A stretch of 64,000 nt of DNA from contig JALMLS010000466.1 of the NCBI GenBank assembly GCA_038496445.1, forward strand, positions 744,001-808,000, read 5' to 3'. Each line of letters opens with the position of its first letter. Position 1 is the stretch's first letter. This stretch comes from Trichosphaerium sp. ATCC 40318. Taxonomy: Eukaryota; Discosea; Flabellinia; Trichosidae. The notes below the pieces were generated by a model. It was not told where the DNA came from, did no database searches, and saw only the letters and a program-made list of their open reading frames with translations. The position numbers and the translations under genes were made by a program. This document shows, one piece after another, positions 1 to 12,082 of the stretch.

Positions 1-2001
1 ACAGAAGGCAACACCTAAAAAATTAATCGCAAAACCTTTGGCTAAAGTTTTGACTGTAGTGCTTGGTTGGCAAGGTTGTAAGATGTGGAAGATTGGCATA
101 CCAAAAGACGTGATAAATGATGGTTTGCCACACGTTAGCGAAAATCATAAGGCTGCTAACATAAAGGAAATGAAGATTATTCAAGATAACCCAACTTGTG
201 ATATTAAGAAGTGTCCTCACCCTGATACTTTGAACTTGAAAACGTGCCAGTTTGTTGTACTTCAAAAAGAGCTTCCTGCACCTGTATTTAACGTTCATAA
301 CTTTTCTATCCCTTACATCTAATCTAGATACATGGTGATGCTTACAAATTGTCATCTAAATGGTGTACTGACAATAGAACAGCTCATGAAAAAGATCGTT
401 TACAACGAATGAGGTGATTTGATGTGTAAGATCTGATTTTGCTGACACATACTTTTAGAAAATACTACGCTGCTATATGGTATCAAAGTTTCTTTAACAA
501 GACAGTTCTTCTACATAGACTTCCTGGATTCTGTATGGGGCATCCAGGTCGTAATGACATGCTGGCAAAAGTGCTAACTAGAAATTATTTTAGAGAAAAA
601 TAGTAAAGAATGGGATGATAGAGGCTTGACTGCTAAACACCACATCTATTCTTATATGCACTACTGTTATGCTGCTTTTGATTTTACTAAAAAACAATAC
701 TTACTGGGTGATGGTCATTGCGTTCCTCAACGTGGATATTTAACGTAAGACGAAAGTTTTACAAACGGTAGCTTACCTATTTTTTTCAATTAGTGGTGAT
801 CGTCAGATTAATCCCAATGAACGACATATACCTGGTGGTGGTATGTGGTTTTATAGAGGGAGTTGGGGGTACGCTTGGCAACATTTAGTACTTGATAACC
901 TTGGCAAACCTGCTATATCACATGAACTTTTTAATCTATCTTCAAAATACCTACACGATGGTTTATCTATCGGAAAGCCAGATGTCCTTTGGTGGCTCCA
1001 ATCTATGGGCATAAATCACGAGTACATACCAACCTACTTTTTTTTTGAAGAACTATACACTCTTCGTTGTTACAAGTGTTAAATTGACACGTGATTTTTT
1101 GTTAGCAAAGTAGAAAAGTTTGGAAACGGCCACTGTTATGAGGATATGTATGTTACTTTAGTAAATCCACCAAGGCCATGGGATCCTGTAGAGTTTCAAG
1201 CAATGACAAATGCAATGGATAAGAATGCACCAAAACCAAAAAAGAAGGAAAAGCCTCTGTTTTTATGGTTATCAAGAAAAGAAGCTACAAAGAGAATACT
1301 TGTCAATGAAGATGAGATGATTGTACCTCTTTTTCATTTGGAAGATATGTTTCCCTTTGTATACTGACTTCATTATTTGCGTAGCAAACTGCCAAAGATG
1401 TTATTGCAGAGTTTAACATTGACTTGGAAGTATACGAGTTTCATGGTAAAAAGGAAGGTGAAAACCCAGAGAAGCTGGCATCTCTATTTAGACGATCCAA
1501 GATTGTTTCAGGACCTCATGGAGGGCAATGGGCTTATTCTAGTACGTCTTAGATTTATCAATGCATCCCGTTAATATTGGTAATAGTTCTGGCACCAGCA
1601 GTACGATAGCAAATTAGTTGTGATATAGTTAATTATTCAAAAATAGGATGCATGTTTTATTGAGTTTGCTGTTGAAGGGGCTTACGATAAGTAAGAACAG
1701 TAATCAATAGTATAGTTACTAAAGGTTATAATCACTTAGATTTAAAACTTGGTGGTATGCCGGATGGGGCACGGGAATTGGAGGAAGAAATGATTGGTAT
1801 GCTGCACCTCTTTATGGAGGTGATAAGAGAACAACAGCCAGGCCTGCTGACCTACGGTACAAACTATTTATAAGCTATTCCGTTACTAACAGTATTAGGT
1901 TTGCCATGGCTAATTGTCTTGGTGTTAAGATAAAAGAGAACTACACTTGCCAATATTTGCAAGAAAACAAGCTGCCTCTGAAATCAAACAAAAGTACATA
2001 A
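1..2001 (+). CDS. GT61-like glycosyltransferase, 5' truncated by window edge
   Basis: The reading frame is open from the left edge, so the N-terminus lies outside. Exons read about 1-283, 328-413, 459-570, 596-744, 794-1075, 1106-1358, 1385-1541, ~1650-1690, ~1739-1857 and ~1896-2001, most joining in frame. The GT61/EOGT-type signature is a long middle region with WGYAWQHLVLDNLG, then LFRRSKIVSGPHGGQWAY (the conserved nucleotide-sugar loop), then an IEF-like strand and a C-terminal block with W and Y residues. The family transfers xylose, GlcNAc or similar sugars to glycoproteins in the secretory pathway. Odd points: introns 571-595 and 1359-1384 are only 25-26 nt, and no in-frame GT..AG junction was found between ~1541 and ~1650. 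The copy may therefore carry a disabling change or an assembly indel. Family call is inference from motifs. Confidence 0.6.
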
Positions 2002-2314
2002 CGCACGTTGTAAATATGATGATCATATCGGGTTTGTGAAATATTATAGAGCATAAAAGAAGTTGTACTACCCTGTATCGAACGAATAACATTGAAATTT
2101 CTGCGTTTTTGAAAAAGACTGACAGTTCCTTCTGGACTTGTTTGGACTTTTTTTAGATAACAGTTCTCTAGAAGCAATTATAAAGGGGTTATTATCAAAG
2201 ACCAAGATATGGGTAAACGATGGACAAAACCAGCGAGTGGTAGGTGATAAAAACAATTAATTTTGCCCGTTTATGTTTAAAAGTGGTCTTTGTACGTGAA
2301 TAGTGCAAGCGCTG

Positions 2315-3800
2315 ATGTTTGTAGTTAGTGTGCATTTAATATCGACGGAAGACCCAGAATTTACAACGCACAACCTCATAGCGTTACCCGAAGAAGTATG
2401 TCCATAACGAACTAAACGGCTGTTTAACACTTTACAAAATCAAGGTGTTAGAGCATGTATTCTTTTGTTTATGTCATATGAAGTCTCTAGACGCCGTAGG
2501 AGCGACGTGTAAAACTTGGCGCCGTATAGTTCAAGAACCAAAGAAACACTTCATCAGAGTGGTACACGCGCTGTAAGCGCTAATATTATTAACAATGCTA
2601 GTCTGAACAAGGTGATATCTTTGAATTGATAGCAAAAACAGTTAGTGATACTAAAACAAAAGAAAACATACCCAATCCAGTCACAGCAGGTACGTTTAGA
2701 GTTTACCCGCACAGTTATTACTTGAAACAATAACAAAACGTGAAAAAAGTAAACCTCGCCTCTTCTGTAACTTTTATTTTATTCTTCGCTGACACGCGGT
2801 TTTAACGCCTCTTCTTTACCGTCTAAATGATCACGACAACTACTAAAAAACCATACAATAGGCTACATCGATTTTGTACCTTCTGGCTCTCTGACAGGTG
2901 CGTTAATGCTCTGGCCTTTTTTTTTGAAACTACAAATGCTCATAGTTCGTTTTTCTTAGGAAGCGGTGAGTTTGTATCACAGAGAGACAATGGATATTGT
3001 ATATGCGTCCAAAGCAACTCAAGTCAAAAAGCTATCTGGGTTCAATGGCATATTGGAAAAGTAGCAAGGTAGGAAGAAGCAGCTGGTCTTTGTACATAGC
3101 TGTTTTTTTTAAATGAATTATCGTAGGGCGTCATTGAGCCGTGTTGAGATAATAGCTCCAGATTGGTTTCTTGATCAATTGTTAAAGCCTCGAAGACGTA
3201 CGTATTTTTCTTGCTTTTATGGTGGTTACATGTCGAATGTGGCTGTTATTTTGTTACAAATTATTTTTTTTGTATTCTAGCGTCACACGACGTTATAATA
3301 ATCCACGTGTTATGTTGTAGAATATTTTATACAAGGATCTTTTGATGGTAAAGAATGGGATACTTTAATTACAATAGAGCCAACAAAACTACCTTTCAAG
3401 AGCTGCAAGGGAGCAAAATCATTTTCTTACATAAGGTATTTTTTGAGGACTCGCAAACTGGTTGAATTCTAATTTATAACGTTTAGCGCCAAACTGGATG
3501 AACCGTCACGGTTTTATAAGTACTTCAGGTGAGTTATCTTTAAACTGACTCTTTGTTCAAGCAAACTTTATTTTTTCTTTTACAAAAAAGTCGTACTTAC
3601 TTCATAAAGGTATTACAGGGAAACGTCTGTTTGTGACTCAGATGTTTTGGGTTATATTGGTGCGTAACACACTACTGTACTAAAGATGAATTTACTAATC
3701 AGTCTTAAAAGCTTTTATTGGCACAGTAGAGTTTAATTTAGAGGCAGTTAAAAAGCTGCGAAACAAGAAATCAAATGGGAAGAAAAATACAGAATCTTAA
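2315..3800 (+). CDS. F-box protein with discoidin (F5/8C)-like domain
   Basis: Exons: 2315-2395, 2445-2561, 2602-2689, 2862-2897, 2960-3068, 3127-3197, 3321-3435, 3487-3528, 3610-3659, 3712-3800, all joining in frame to a TAA stop. Residues ~22-60 form an F-box (LPEEVLEHVFF..., ending CKTWRRIVQ), the Skp1-binding module of SCF ubiquitin ligases. The rest has the layout of a discoidin-type beta-sandwich: GSLTGSGEFVS near its start, an I-V-Q-W core, then GSFDGKEWDTL and a FYKYFRYYRE strand; the C-terminus is lysine-rich. The inferred role is a substrate adaptor using the sandwich to bind its target. The intron at 3198-3320 contains CACGTG. The F-box is confident; the discoidin assignment is moderate. 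Confidence 0.65.
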
Positions 3801-4395
3801 CTTAAAAAAACCCTCGTCGTTTTTTGGAGAAGGCCAGGCAAGGGAAATGGCCAAATGAATATTGTAATTACTGAAATCCAATGCGGATTTTTTTTTGTGT
3901 TATGTGACACTTGACACCAAGGAAATTTTTTTGGAAAACTTTCTACAATACATGTATTATTTTACTATCAATCCAGGTTACATCGTTTCTGCCAGCAATT
4001 CTTGTTTGTGACCATGCCACTTAACCACAGTTAAGGTTGTTAATTTTGTGTCTAAAAAAGTCAATACAGCCTAAACAAATTGTTTTGGGGCGCTTAAAGT
4101 ACTGCCAAAGTAGCTATCTGTCAATACTTTCTGTTTCTCCATAATCAGTGGAGATTTACGGCATCGTAATAAATAGCCAGCGAAACGATTGTCGCTACAG
4201 AGTGCCACAAGCACGTTTTGTGGGATGACTCATGTACGCTCGCGTTGTTATACCGTGTACCCGAGGAATACTAATGTTTTTGGTAGAGCAACGCGCAACA
4301 ACAAGCGCCGTTCGAATTGATTAAGGGTTCTGCGTTAGCGACGGTTTTTGTTTGTTGTGAACACGCTTCAAATATGTAAGTTACTTTCTACCAAC
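3801..4395. other. Intergenic region, no gene seen
   Basis: AT-rich spacer between the F-box/discoidin gene and the amidohydrolase-like gene, which run in tandem. I found no coding exon on either strand. It must hold the promoter of the downstream gene, but I recognise no core element. Confidence 0.6.
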
Positions 4396-5361
4396 ATGAG
4401 TGTTCTTTCTACGCTTAACTGTAGTATTTGCGCTTTCTGTGCGTGTTCCCAATATTAAACCGATTTGTAGACTTCCCAAAGGATTAAAATGGTCCAAAGA
4501 AGACGAAGAGCGACGCTTATACGATACTCACTGGGCTTGTAAGTTTAATACAACGAGTTACAGCATTTCGTTAAATTCCACTTTTGTAGATGATATTGGC
4601 GCAAAGGAGGTCGCAGTAGCGCTTGCTAAAAACTTTAATGCGCCAGCGTTACTCGCGCGATTTTCTAGGCTTGTAATTGATTGTAACAGGACTCTCGAGT
4701 CTGATACACTAATTTTGTACGTAAAAAGCAGATGGTTGGTTTATAAACGACTTACGTGGGAATTCCGTTAGGCAAAACGCCGATGGGCGAAAAGTAGGCT
4801 TGAATGATGGTATAAAACAAAAAGAAAGGACAGAACGGATAGAAAAAATATACAAGCTTTACCATGAGAAGTTTAAGACACTCGTAAAGACACAGAAGTC
4901 TTTAAAAACAATTATAAATGTTCATAGTTTCACAGAAAATTTTAACGGAAGCAAGAGAGATGTAGACGTAGGTATCTTGTATGCCGAGGGTGATGAAGAA
5001 CTATCGCGAAGTGTAAGTGCACACATGTCATTTATCTTTCTTTATCACAAAAATACTCCAAACAACGCCTACAAAGAGTAGAATGGGTTTTTTTTTAAGT
5101 TGTTTATTCTGACACCTTCTTTTTTAGATTACTTTGCGTTTAAAAAAATTGGGTTATGATGCACGTGAGAACGAGCCTTATGCTATAAAAGATGGGATTG
5201 GCGTTTACCCTAAGTTTATTACAGATTGTCATAAAACGCCCATTATTATTGAAATCAACCAAGGAAGGTTGATGGATAAAGTTTGGAAGAAAAAGTTTGT
5301 CAAAGACTTATGTCAAACTTTTGAAGACCTAAAAATTGGTCAAAATAAAATTGTACAGTGA
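4396..5361 (+). CDS. N-formylglutamate amidohydrolase-like protein
   Basis: Three exons. The first runs from about 4396 to ~4717; an intron opening GTACGT joins it in frame to ~4772-5010, and a 118-nt intron (5011-5128) leads to 5129-5361. Family features: a HWACKF segment, the RLVIDCNR block (R...D.NR of the FGase family), INVHSFTENF (metal-site HSF) and RRDVDVG-like residues, then a C-terminal GVYPKFITDCHKTPIIIEINQGRL stretch. The family hydrolyses N-formylglutamate or related amides in bacterial histidine catabolism. The bacterial-type protein sits in a eukaryotic gene with introns, so transfer followed by intron gain is possible (inference). The start is uncertain: ATG 4396 needs a frame change soon after, so a short first intron or a different start is likely. 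Confidence 0.65.
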
Positions 5362-5492
5362 ATCAAAAACCCTTGGGACGTCATTATTTTTGATAGCTTA
5401 ACTTTTTTGTTGACGGACGGATTTGACTGTGAAATTCTATAAGTGTCTTATTTATCGTTATGGCTTTGAAAAAGCGTGTAAGATACTTCTAA

Positions 5493-8400
5493 ATGGAAGA
5501 TTTGTCTGATGAGATTATTGTTCATATATTTCAGTCGTTGAGTAGCCACAAGGCCTTGATTAGCGTTGGATCGGCGTCTAAACGGTAAATATCGCTTTTT
5601 CAAGATGTAAAGTTAAAATTGTTATTTTTTTTTTGAACGTAAAGCTTCTTTGGTGCTAATTCAAGTAGATTTTGCGACGTAGCAACGTTTGAATACGGTG
5701 CTCAGTTGTATTGGCGTAATTTTTACTCTCTACGCTGGAAAGCTTCTCATGAGGGACTAATTGCTTACGAGCAAGCGCAGTACGCTTTTTTTTCCTAAAT
5801 TGAACCGTTGCGACATATGTAACCCAAATACAGAATCGTTCTTGATGATAAACGTGTGTCATGGAAACTAGAGTTTATACAGCGTTATACGATGGAAAAC
5901 AAGTTGCAAGAGATTGTCAGTGAAGATGATGATAAACATAAGGTTAAGACAATAATCAGGCGTCTCATGGTGGATGATCTTACAAAAAAGTGTGCGTGAG
6001 CTGAACACGTGTTGAAACTTTTCTATTTTTATTTATTTATAACAAGTGCTGGCGGAGGCTCATGCGTTTGTCAATGCATCAAATGAAAACAGAATTGATT
6101 TCAGGGAAGAAAAGGGGGCAGTTGCACTTTCATCAGCGTTGTGCAGGATAACAGAATCGTCATGGTTTTTAATTATTGCAGAAATTGTGATACTCATAAG
6201 TACGGTTTCTTTGTTATCTTTGTATGTTAAACTTTTCTATTAGCTTCGTCCAATGGTAAATTATTAAAGCTTGATATACCGCCTGGATTTATGTCTATCA
6301 TGTATAAGCATTTTATAAGGTAACAGAAGTGCGTGATTGCTTTTTTTTAAAGGTTTTGTTTTAGTATTTCGAAAACAATACCGCTACCAAAACTGGCAGA
6401 GAGTATACAACGTATTGCTGGTAGTTTATATGCAGTGATAGGGAAGAATAAATGTCTACGTACGTAATAGCTTTGACTACATAGAAGCACTAATAATCTC
6501 ATAGTTGCCGTGCTAGCTCAATTGTCTAATAATAGTAACCACATATTAGTTTTCTTTTTCTTGTTTCTCTAAAACATTTTTTACAGGCGAATTTGGTACT
6601 GTTATAGAACGGATAATATCTACTGGATCTGTAGGCAAGATAAACAATGTGTTGCTACTTCTGAATCTCCTCATGAGGAATGGTACTGTTTTAGTTTTTT
6701 TCCTTATTCCCTCAGTTTCTAACTTTTTCTTGTTCAGGTAAAATTGCAACGCTAATAGTAGATGAAACAAAATTCATACCTTTATTATTATCTCATTGGA
6801 CATCACACAATTGTACGTACAAGATAGATTATAGTATAATGTGTGGTGATTAATTGGATGTTTGTTCTCAAAGATCCCAATATTTCCAAGACCATCCTCG
6901 AGATATTTTGGCGTCTATCTGTTAATCATGGTACTTCCAAGTTTTTTTCTTGTACTCAAAAAAAGAAAAATCATTGCGAAAACAAAAACTAAAAGGGATC
7001 AAAGTCTCTAGCATCACTTAGCTCTGAAAAAGCTCGCTTTCGGTCAAAATGCCATAACTTTTTTTTAGTAAGTGATGTTCTTAAGCATAAAGAGATATAC
7101 GATAGAATAGAGCAAGGTATCAAACTAGCTAATGGGCTGGTTAGTTTCCCTGCTGTTGGATTGTTAGCAAACTTAGCCATGGAAGACAGTAAGCAAATGC
7201 TTTTTTTACAAAATAACTAATTGTTGATACAGCGACTGCTGCCACTCATAGACGACTTTACGAACCAGTGTTTGCATTTATGAATAATCCCATTGCTTCC
7301 ATTGACGACCATCATCAATGTTTGCGGTGCCTCAGCGGCATGGCCGCCGTGGGTATGATTGATTACGCTTTACTATTAAGTATTCATCTTTAACACTGAT
7401 TGTCTTACTGCTAGATAAATCTGGCATTCTCAGTTCTTTCTTTGGTACTGTAGAACGGCTTAACTACATAGGGGATTTTATAAGACCGCAAGTTGATGAC
7501 AACACACTTGAGTACTTTTAATTTGATAAGGAGTACATATATTGACAAAATGTCTTTAGAGCGATGACTATTGGTCAAGCTTTCTATTTGATATCAGATC
7601 TTTGTATTTCAACTAAAAAGGGAACTGTTGATGTTATTTTATCAAGTAATATTATGTCCAAGCTTGTAAAGTACTTAGAAGACAAAGACTATGCGTTAGT
7701 CGATAAGGTATGCAACATAATTTTATTTCACAAAAAATGTAAAAATGCATACTTTGTTACTGTACATTCAAGTCACGTGACTTGGAAAAGTACTTTGCGC
7801 TACAACCTTGTATTCTTTGTTGTTGTACTTACTTCTTGTCGTTTTTTTTAGAATGTCTGTAAAGCTTTAGATACTATGTATAGTATTATTTCACCTACAA
7901 GCACTTTTGAGAGAAATGTTCTTATTGAGTTTGGTGTTGTAAAAGAACTTGTGAAACGCCTAGATAAAGTAGATATAACGCCAAAAACACGATTAGGAAT
8001 AAGACGTAGTTTATGGGTTCTTGCTAATGGAGCAATGCATGGTAAGTTATCAGTTTTTATTTCTTGGTTTTTTACTAGAAAGGATAACTGATCAGAGTTT
8101 TGATTGTTTTTTTAGAGGATATACAAAAACAGATTGGAGATATTAATGGTATATCAACATTCATGAAGTTTTTAAAATCAGATGACGAAGAAGTGAAGCT
8201 TGGATCATTGATGGCTCTTAGAAATTCTTTAGTGACGAGTATGAACTTTGTTTTTTTAAATTCTTTCAAGAGATTTTTTTGGGTGTATTATTGCGACTGT
8301 TAACAACCGCTATAGGAACCAACTGTACCGAGTTTCCAGAGGAAAATGCTCGACAAATTATATCGTTATTAAAGGAATGTAAAGATCAGGACATGGTTAG

Positions 8401-9179
8401 CTCGTACACAGGAGTTTTAATGAATTTATCTGTTGGTGCTGGTAAGCTATTTTTTTTTCAATTGATTTATTCAACTTGTATTAACTCGTTTTCTTGTTAG
8501 AACGAAATACAGAACTGATTGTCGAGAATGGTGGTTTCGAAGCGCTGAGTAACGTACTATTCTCACACTTATTTCCTGATTGGGTAAAGTTTGGCTCCAT
8601 TGAAGGTAAACCAATCAAGGCTTATTTTTTTCTTATTAAGTTTTTTTCGGTAGTTTGTTGTCAGTTATCTACAAAAAGTACGCTTGTTATTGACCAGAAA
8701 TGTATTTAAAAGAATATAGAGGATGTACCTAGTAATGTATTGCTCGAGATTAAGGATTTTTGGACTCGTTTAAAGGAGTTTCCTCTGCTTTTAAGTAAGC
8801 TCGGATGCTTGCCTTTTTTTTTTAATGTTTCATCTAGATGCTGCTCTTGTTATTGGATCTAGAGGTATTGATTACTTACTCAAAGAGAACTTAAATCCTG
8901 ATATACAAATGATGGGATTATGGACAATAGCTTATGGTGTATTGGATTTTATGGAAGGATTATTCTGGGGTTCATGGACAGAACTCAGTTACGTGTCTGT
9001 TTTCTAAATTGTTTCTTATTATTTTAGTCGCTCATTGCTTGCCTATTTGTGAGTCATTAAAAAAGGAAAGCGACTCAGCAAGAATAAGAGAAATAGCAGA
9101 ACTTGCAATAAAGAAGTTAAACAAGGCAAGTGTAGAAGGCAAAAAAATAGAAGACGCATCAAACAGTAAAAAAAAATAA
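5493..9179 (+). CDS. F-box/armadillo-repeat protein
   Basis: ATG 5493 opens an F-box (MEDLSDEIIVHIFQSL, then ISVGSASKRF) followed by about 17 exons joining in frame to TAA 9177-9179. After a linker rich in charged residues, the remainder is a series of alpha-helical ARM-like units, for example LVKYLEDKDYALVDKV, ELVKRLDKVDI...RRSLWVLANGA, FMKFLKSDDEEVKLGSLMALRNS and GLWTIAY. The C-terminus is Lys/Glu-rich. F-box plus ARM suggests a cytoplasmic or nuclear SCF substrate receptor (inference). A gene break at 7519 is possible because the frame meets TAA there, but a GTACTT..CTTTAG intron skips it and continues the ARM pattern. Introns at 5998-6046 and 7708-7850 carry CACGTG. It converges with the phosphatase gene only 130 bp downstream. 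Confidence 0.7.
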
Positions 9180-9308
9180 TGTAAAAAAATAAGAAAATGA
9201 AAAGTACTTGTATTTCACAAATAATGTTGATTTGTGTTCTTTATTTGGTTTTCTATGATATACGATACTATATATTACAGATACGAATGGGCCAAGAAAA
9301 GAATTGTT

Positions 9309-10388
9309 CATTCTTTTGCCAGAAAATCTTCGTACTTATCAAGCTGTTTAAGAAACCCGTCATTAGGGCAAACTACACCCCTTTTTTCTCTAACAAATGC
9401 AAGTGCATCTTTAGCAGATAGACCTTTATGCTTCATAACATAGGCAATCACAACAGAGCCTATTAAATTAATTACTAAAGAAGCTTATTAAAAAATATTC
9501 ATACCTGACCGCGATACACCAGCAGCACAATGAACAAGCACAGTACCACTCTTCATAGCCTTTTCCATAAATTCACAACAATCAGTCAAGTGCTGCTCAA
9601 TATCAGCAGTTTCCTGCAAAAATCATTAGTCACGTGACAAGGAAAAAAAAGATAAAAAAGAAAACGAAAGAAGCGGGTTTGATAGCCGTACAATGTCATC
9701 TATTCTAATAATTTTGTACTCAAAGTCATCTGGAAATTTAGGTTTAAGTCCATTACCAACAGTGAGCACGTGGGTTATCCCAATATTTTGCATTTCTTCC
9801 TTCTTTTCAGCTGATCTTACAGAACCCAAATATAGTTTATCAAGTATTTTTGTAGGCAAGTACTGACTATTAGCTCCAGCAAGCTTCATAAGTTGATCTC
9901 CATCATATTTTTCAATGTCAATGTAGTTTCCATCTATTAGCACCTGATTTAGATCCGGAATCGTCCATATAGACTCTGGTATTGTTCTTACGCAGTTATC
10001 ATACAGTGTAAGCGTTTTTAGCTTTTGCAGGTTGCCTGGGCGTATTTTAACTCCTAAACGCTGTAATGCGCGTACCTATGTTTTCGGGGATAGCTGTGAT
10101 ATGATTAAAGCTGAGAATAACGACATTTAGATTAATACAATCGCAAATGGCGTCAGGTATGCTCTTTAGGTTATTACACATCATATTAAGCACTGTGAGG
10201 TTCGTAAAAGAGCTTATAGTCGGAGGAAGCGACGTTATTTCATTATCTGATAAATTCATCTCTTTTACGTCTGTAATGGCTACTTTACGCTTGATATCAT
10301 TGTAGGGAAACTTTGACAATCCCAACTCTCTTAACGCCAGTTTACCTTCGTTTAGCTTTATTGCTTCCTTTACTTGTGCAGAACCCAT
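9309..10388 (-). CDS. LRRC57-like LRR domain fused to dual-specificity phosphatase
   Basis: Minus-strand start at 10388 (MGSAQVKEAIK; an alternative start is at 10412). Residues ~1-170 are leucine-rich repeats of LRRC57 type: LRELGLSKFP, LSDNEITSLP, MMCNNLKSIP, SFNHITAIPENIG, then NLQKLKTLTLYDN after a ~40-nt intron (about 10032-10071), and GNYIDIEKYDG. The rest is a DSP domain: LPTKILDKLYLGSV, ITHVLTVGN, the catalytic loop HCAAGVSRSG (Cys, Arg present) encoded near 9510-9540, and SVVIAYVMKHKGLSAKDAL. It should dephosphorylate Ser/Thr/Tyr residues, MAP kinases being the usual substrates, with the LRRs recruiting targets. The intron between ~9614 and ~9700 contains the palindrome GTCACGTGAC. 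LRR-DSP fusions are known in amoebozoans. Confidence 0.85.
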
Positions 10389-10412
10389 CTTGATGCTATT
10401 AGCAATAAACAC

Positions 10413-10634
10413 AAACTTTGTTTTTTCAGCTACGTCGCGTATTCACCTAATCTAAGTATAGTTTGTTAATTTAAATTATCTGAATATCATGTGCTGTGTG
10501 CTCAATTGGTATTGTCGCATTGAAGATAAAGGAGTCTAGAATACGTTATCGTAGAATGGATGAATTATATCGCTAAGCTATGTTTGTAAACCCAAAAATT
10601 GTGGATTTCACAATACAGAACACGTAACTCCCCA
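10413..10634. promoter_or_regulatory. Shared spacer between divergent genes
   Basis: About 220 bp separates the minus-strand phosphatase start from the plus-strand start at 10635, so both promoters must lie here. I recognise no specific element. Confidence 0.4.
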
Positions 10635-11330
10635 ATGTCGCAACAACGACGTGGCTTTTCCAAGTATTATGGCAAACGCCCAAAGGAGCGCGTGTTGAAA
10701 CGCTCAAACAGAGAATCCATACAGTATGTACTTCATAACATCTGCGATACTGGCAACTAATATTTCTTTGGGTCCGATTTTGACAGCAGCATTGAAGCCT
10801 TACGGATTTACCTATGTTGACTATCCTGTCTTAGACGTTTGGACTAAACTTAAAAAACAACGTAGCGTTATTGGTATTGGAAAAGCCAAGACACCAATGG
10901 CATTTTTCACCTTCAAGTGGGACAATAAGATTTTTGAAAACTTGCTATTCACAAGCACATATGAACAACATCACACTGACCTAAAAATGGGATCACTACC
11001 CATATGACGAACTTCTCTGGCATAGTGATATGGCATGGGATTATTGGAATACGGAATATTCGCACATTGTGGAGCACAGGTGAAGCACAAATTTTATTTA
11101 CTCGGAAAACAGGTTTGTTGCCACTTAATCACTACTTCAACATCTCTACCAACATGAAATTTGATGCTAACATGGTACATTCATTTCTAGTGATTGTCTT
11201 TTAGCACCACATGGTACCAGGTTATTTCACTTGTGTTGATGAAATCTGTATTCCATCATAATATATCAATTGCCACCTAAACGATATTTTTGTACGAACT
11301 GAATTTGATGTATTCTAACGTAAGTATGCA
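10635..11330 (+). pseudogene. Decayed unknown gene
   Basis: ATG 10635 starts a basic N-terminus (MSQQRRGFSKYYGKRPKER). An intron opening GTACTT near 10730 joins in frame to ~10797, giving PYGFTYVDYPVLDVWTKL and following sequence to ~10990. The frame then shifts at an A-run (10984-10990): the next coding-like stretch (YPYDELLWHSDMAWDYW, 11000-11080) is in another frame, and stop codons follow. I do not recognise the family. The 3' side abuts a duplicated fragment of the CheD-like gene, so the locus looks like a rearranged remnant. A genuine gene with an unrecognised intron is the alternative. Confidence 0.35.
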
Positions 11331-11790
11331 CTATTTGTTTGTCACTTTTTTGATCATGATGTATGACTCACCCTTTGTCTAGGAAATCAACCAATCAGTA
11401 AAAGAACATTTTACGTGATGACAGGAATGCCAAAAGCAAATGCAACACTTGCAGCTGTACTTGAGGTATTGAAGGGTGCTCGTAAAGTGATCAACAAAAC
11501 AGGATGTAAAAGGTTTAATAGTGGATTCTACTTGGATTCCAAGGGTTCTATTCATCCTCTTGTTGAACCTGATGCACTATGGGCATGTGGTTGGGGTAAA
11601 TACACAAAACAAGCACAACGTTATAAGAAGATGCCAAATAACAAGATCAATGGAGATGGCGTATTTGAAGTACCTGAAATGAAAAAGTTTGATACAGTTG
11701 TTTCACAAGTTCGTAAAGTAAAGAAGGGTTTGGTCAGTAAAGATGACCCAGCACTCAAGAAATGCAGACAAGTGCTGGCAAAAGTATGAA
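11331..11790 (+). pseudogene. Duplicated 3' fragment of the CheD-like gene
   Basis: This copies the last intron and last long exon of the gene at 13568-14472. The encoded 124 residues differ from it at 15 positions (109 of 124 identical by hand comparison), and the preceding intron is also similar (TGATGTATGACTCACC near its end). The 5' half with the Cys-His motif is missing; unrelated decayed sequence lies upstream. It may still be transcribed as the 3' end of the locus at 10635. Downstream at ~11880-12051 a further coding-like remnant in one frame (SIHDIVLAEMAIGMM, ending at TAA 12049) is interrupted by an in-frame stop. Confidence 0.6.
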
Positions 11791-12082
11791 TGCACATGTC
11801 ATTTCTTACCATTGACTTTCACGTTATGTAAATACTGTTAATAAACACAACTTTAAATCAACATCAATTTGTTTTACAGGTGCTGATTAACTAGCAGGCT
11901 TTTACTCAGCCATTTTTGTTCGCTCAAACCGAACAACTCTAACAAGGCTGAGTATTCATGACATTGTACTTGCGGAAATGGCTATTGGTATGATGTTATC
12001 GAAAAAGCACGGTGCTGTTGCAATATCAGAATACGAAAAGTTATCAGAATAAATAAGACTGAATCCAATACAGACTGAGCAC

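Noticed and set aside
7520-7560. End of the F-box/ARM gene at the TAA near 7520
   Set aside because: An intron opening GTACTT and ending CTTTAG skips the stop and continues the ARM pattern in phase to 9179.
10032-10071. A 22-nt intron in the LRR phosphatase gene
   Set aside because: A 40-nt intron with the acceptor CGCCCAG gives the exact LRR spacing IPENIG-NLQKLKTL, so the shorter one is not needed.
11212-11275. Transposase-like fragment (VPGYFTCVDEICIPS)
   Set aside because: Too short and degenerate for a DDE-family call; no terminal inverted repeats were seen nearby.
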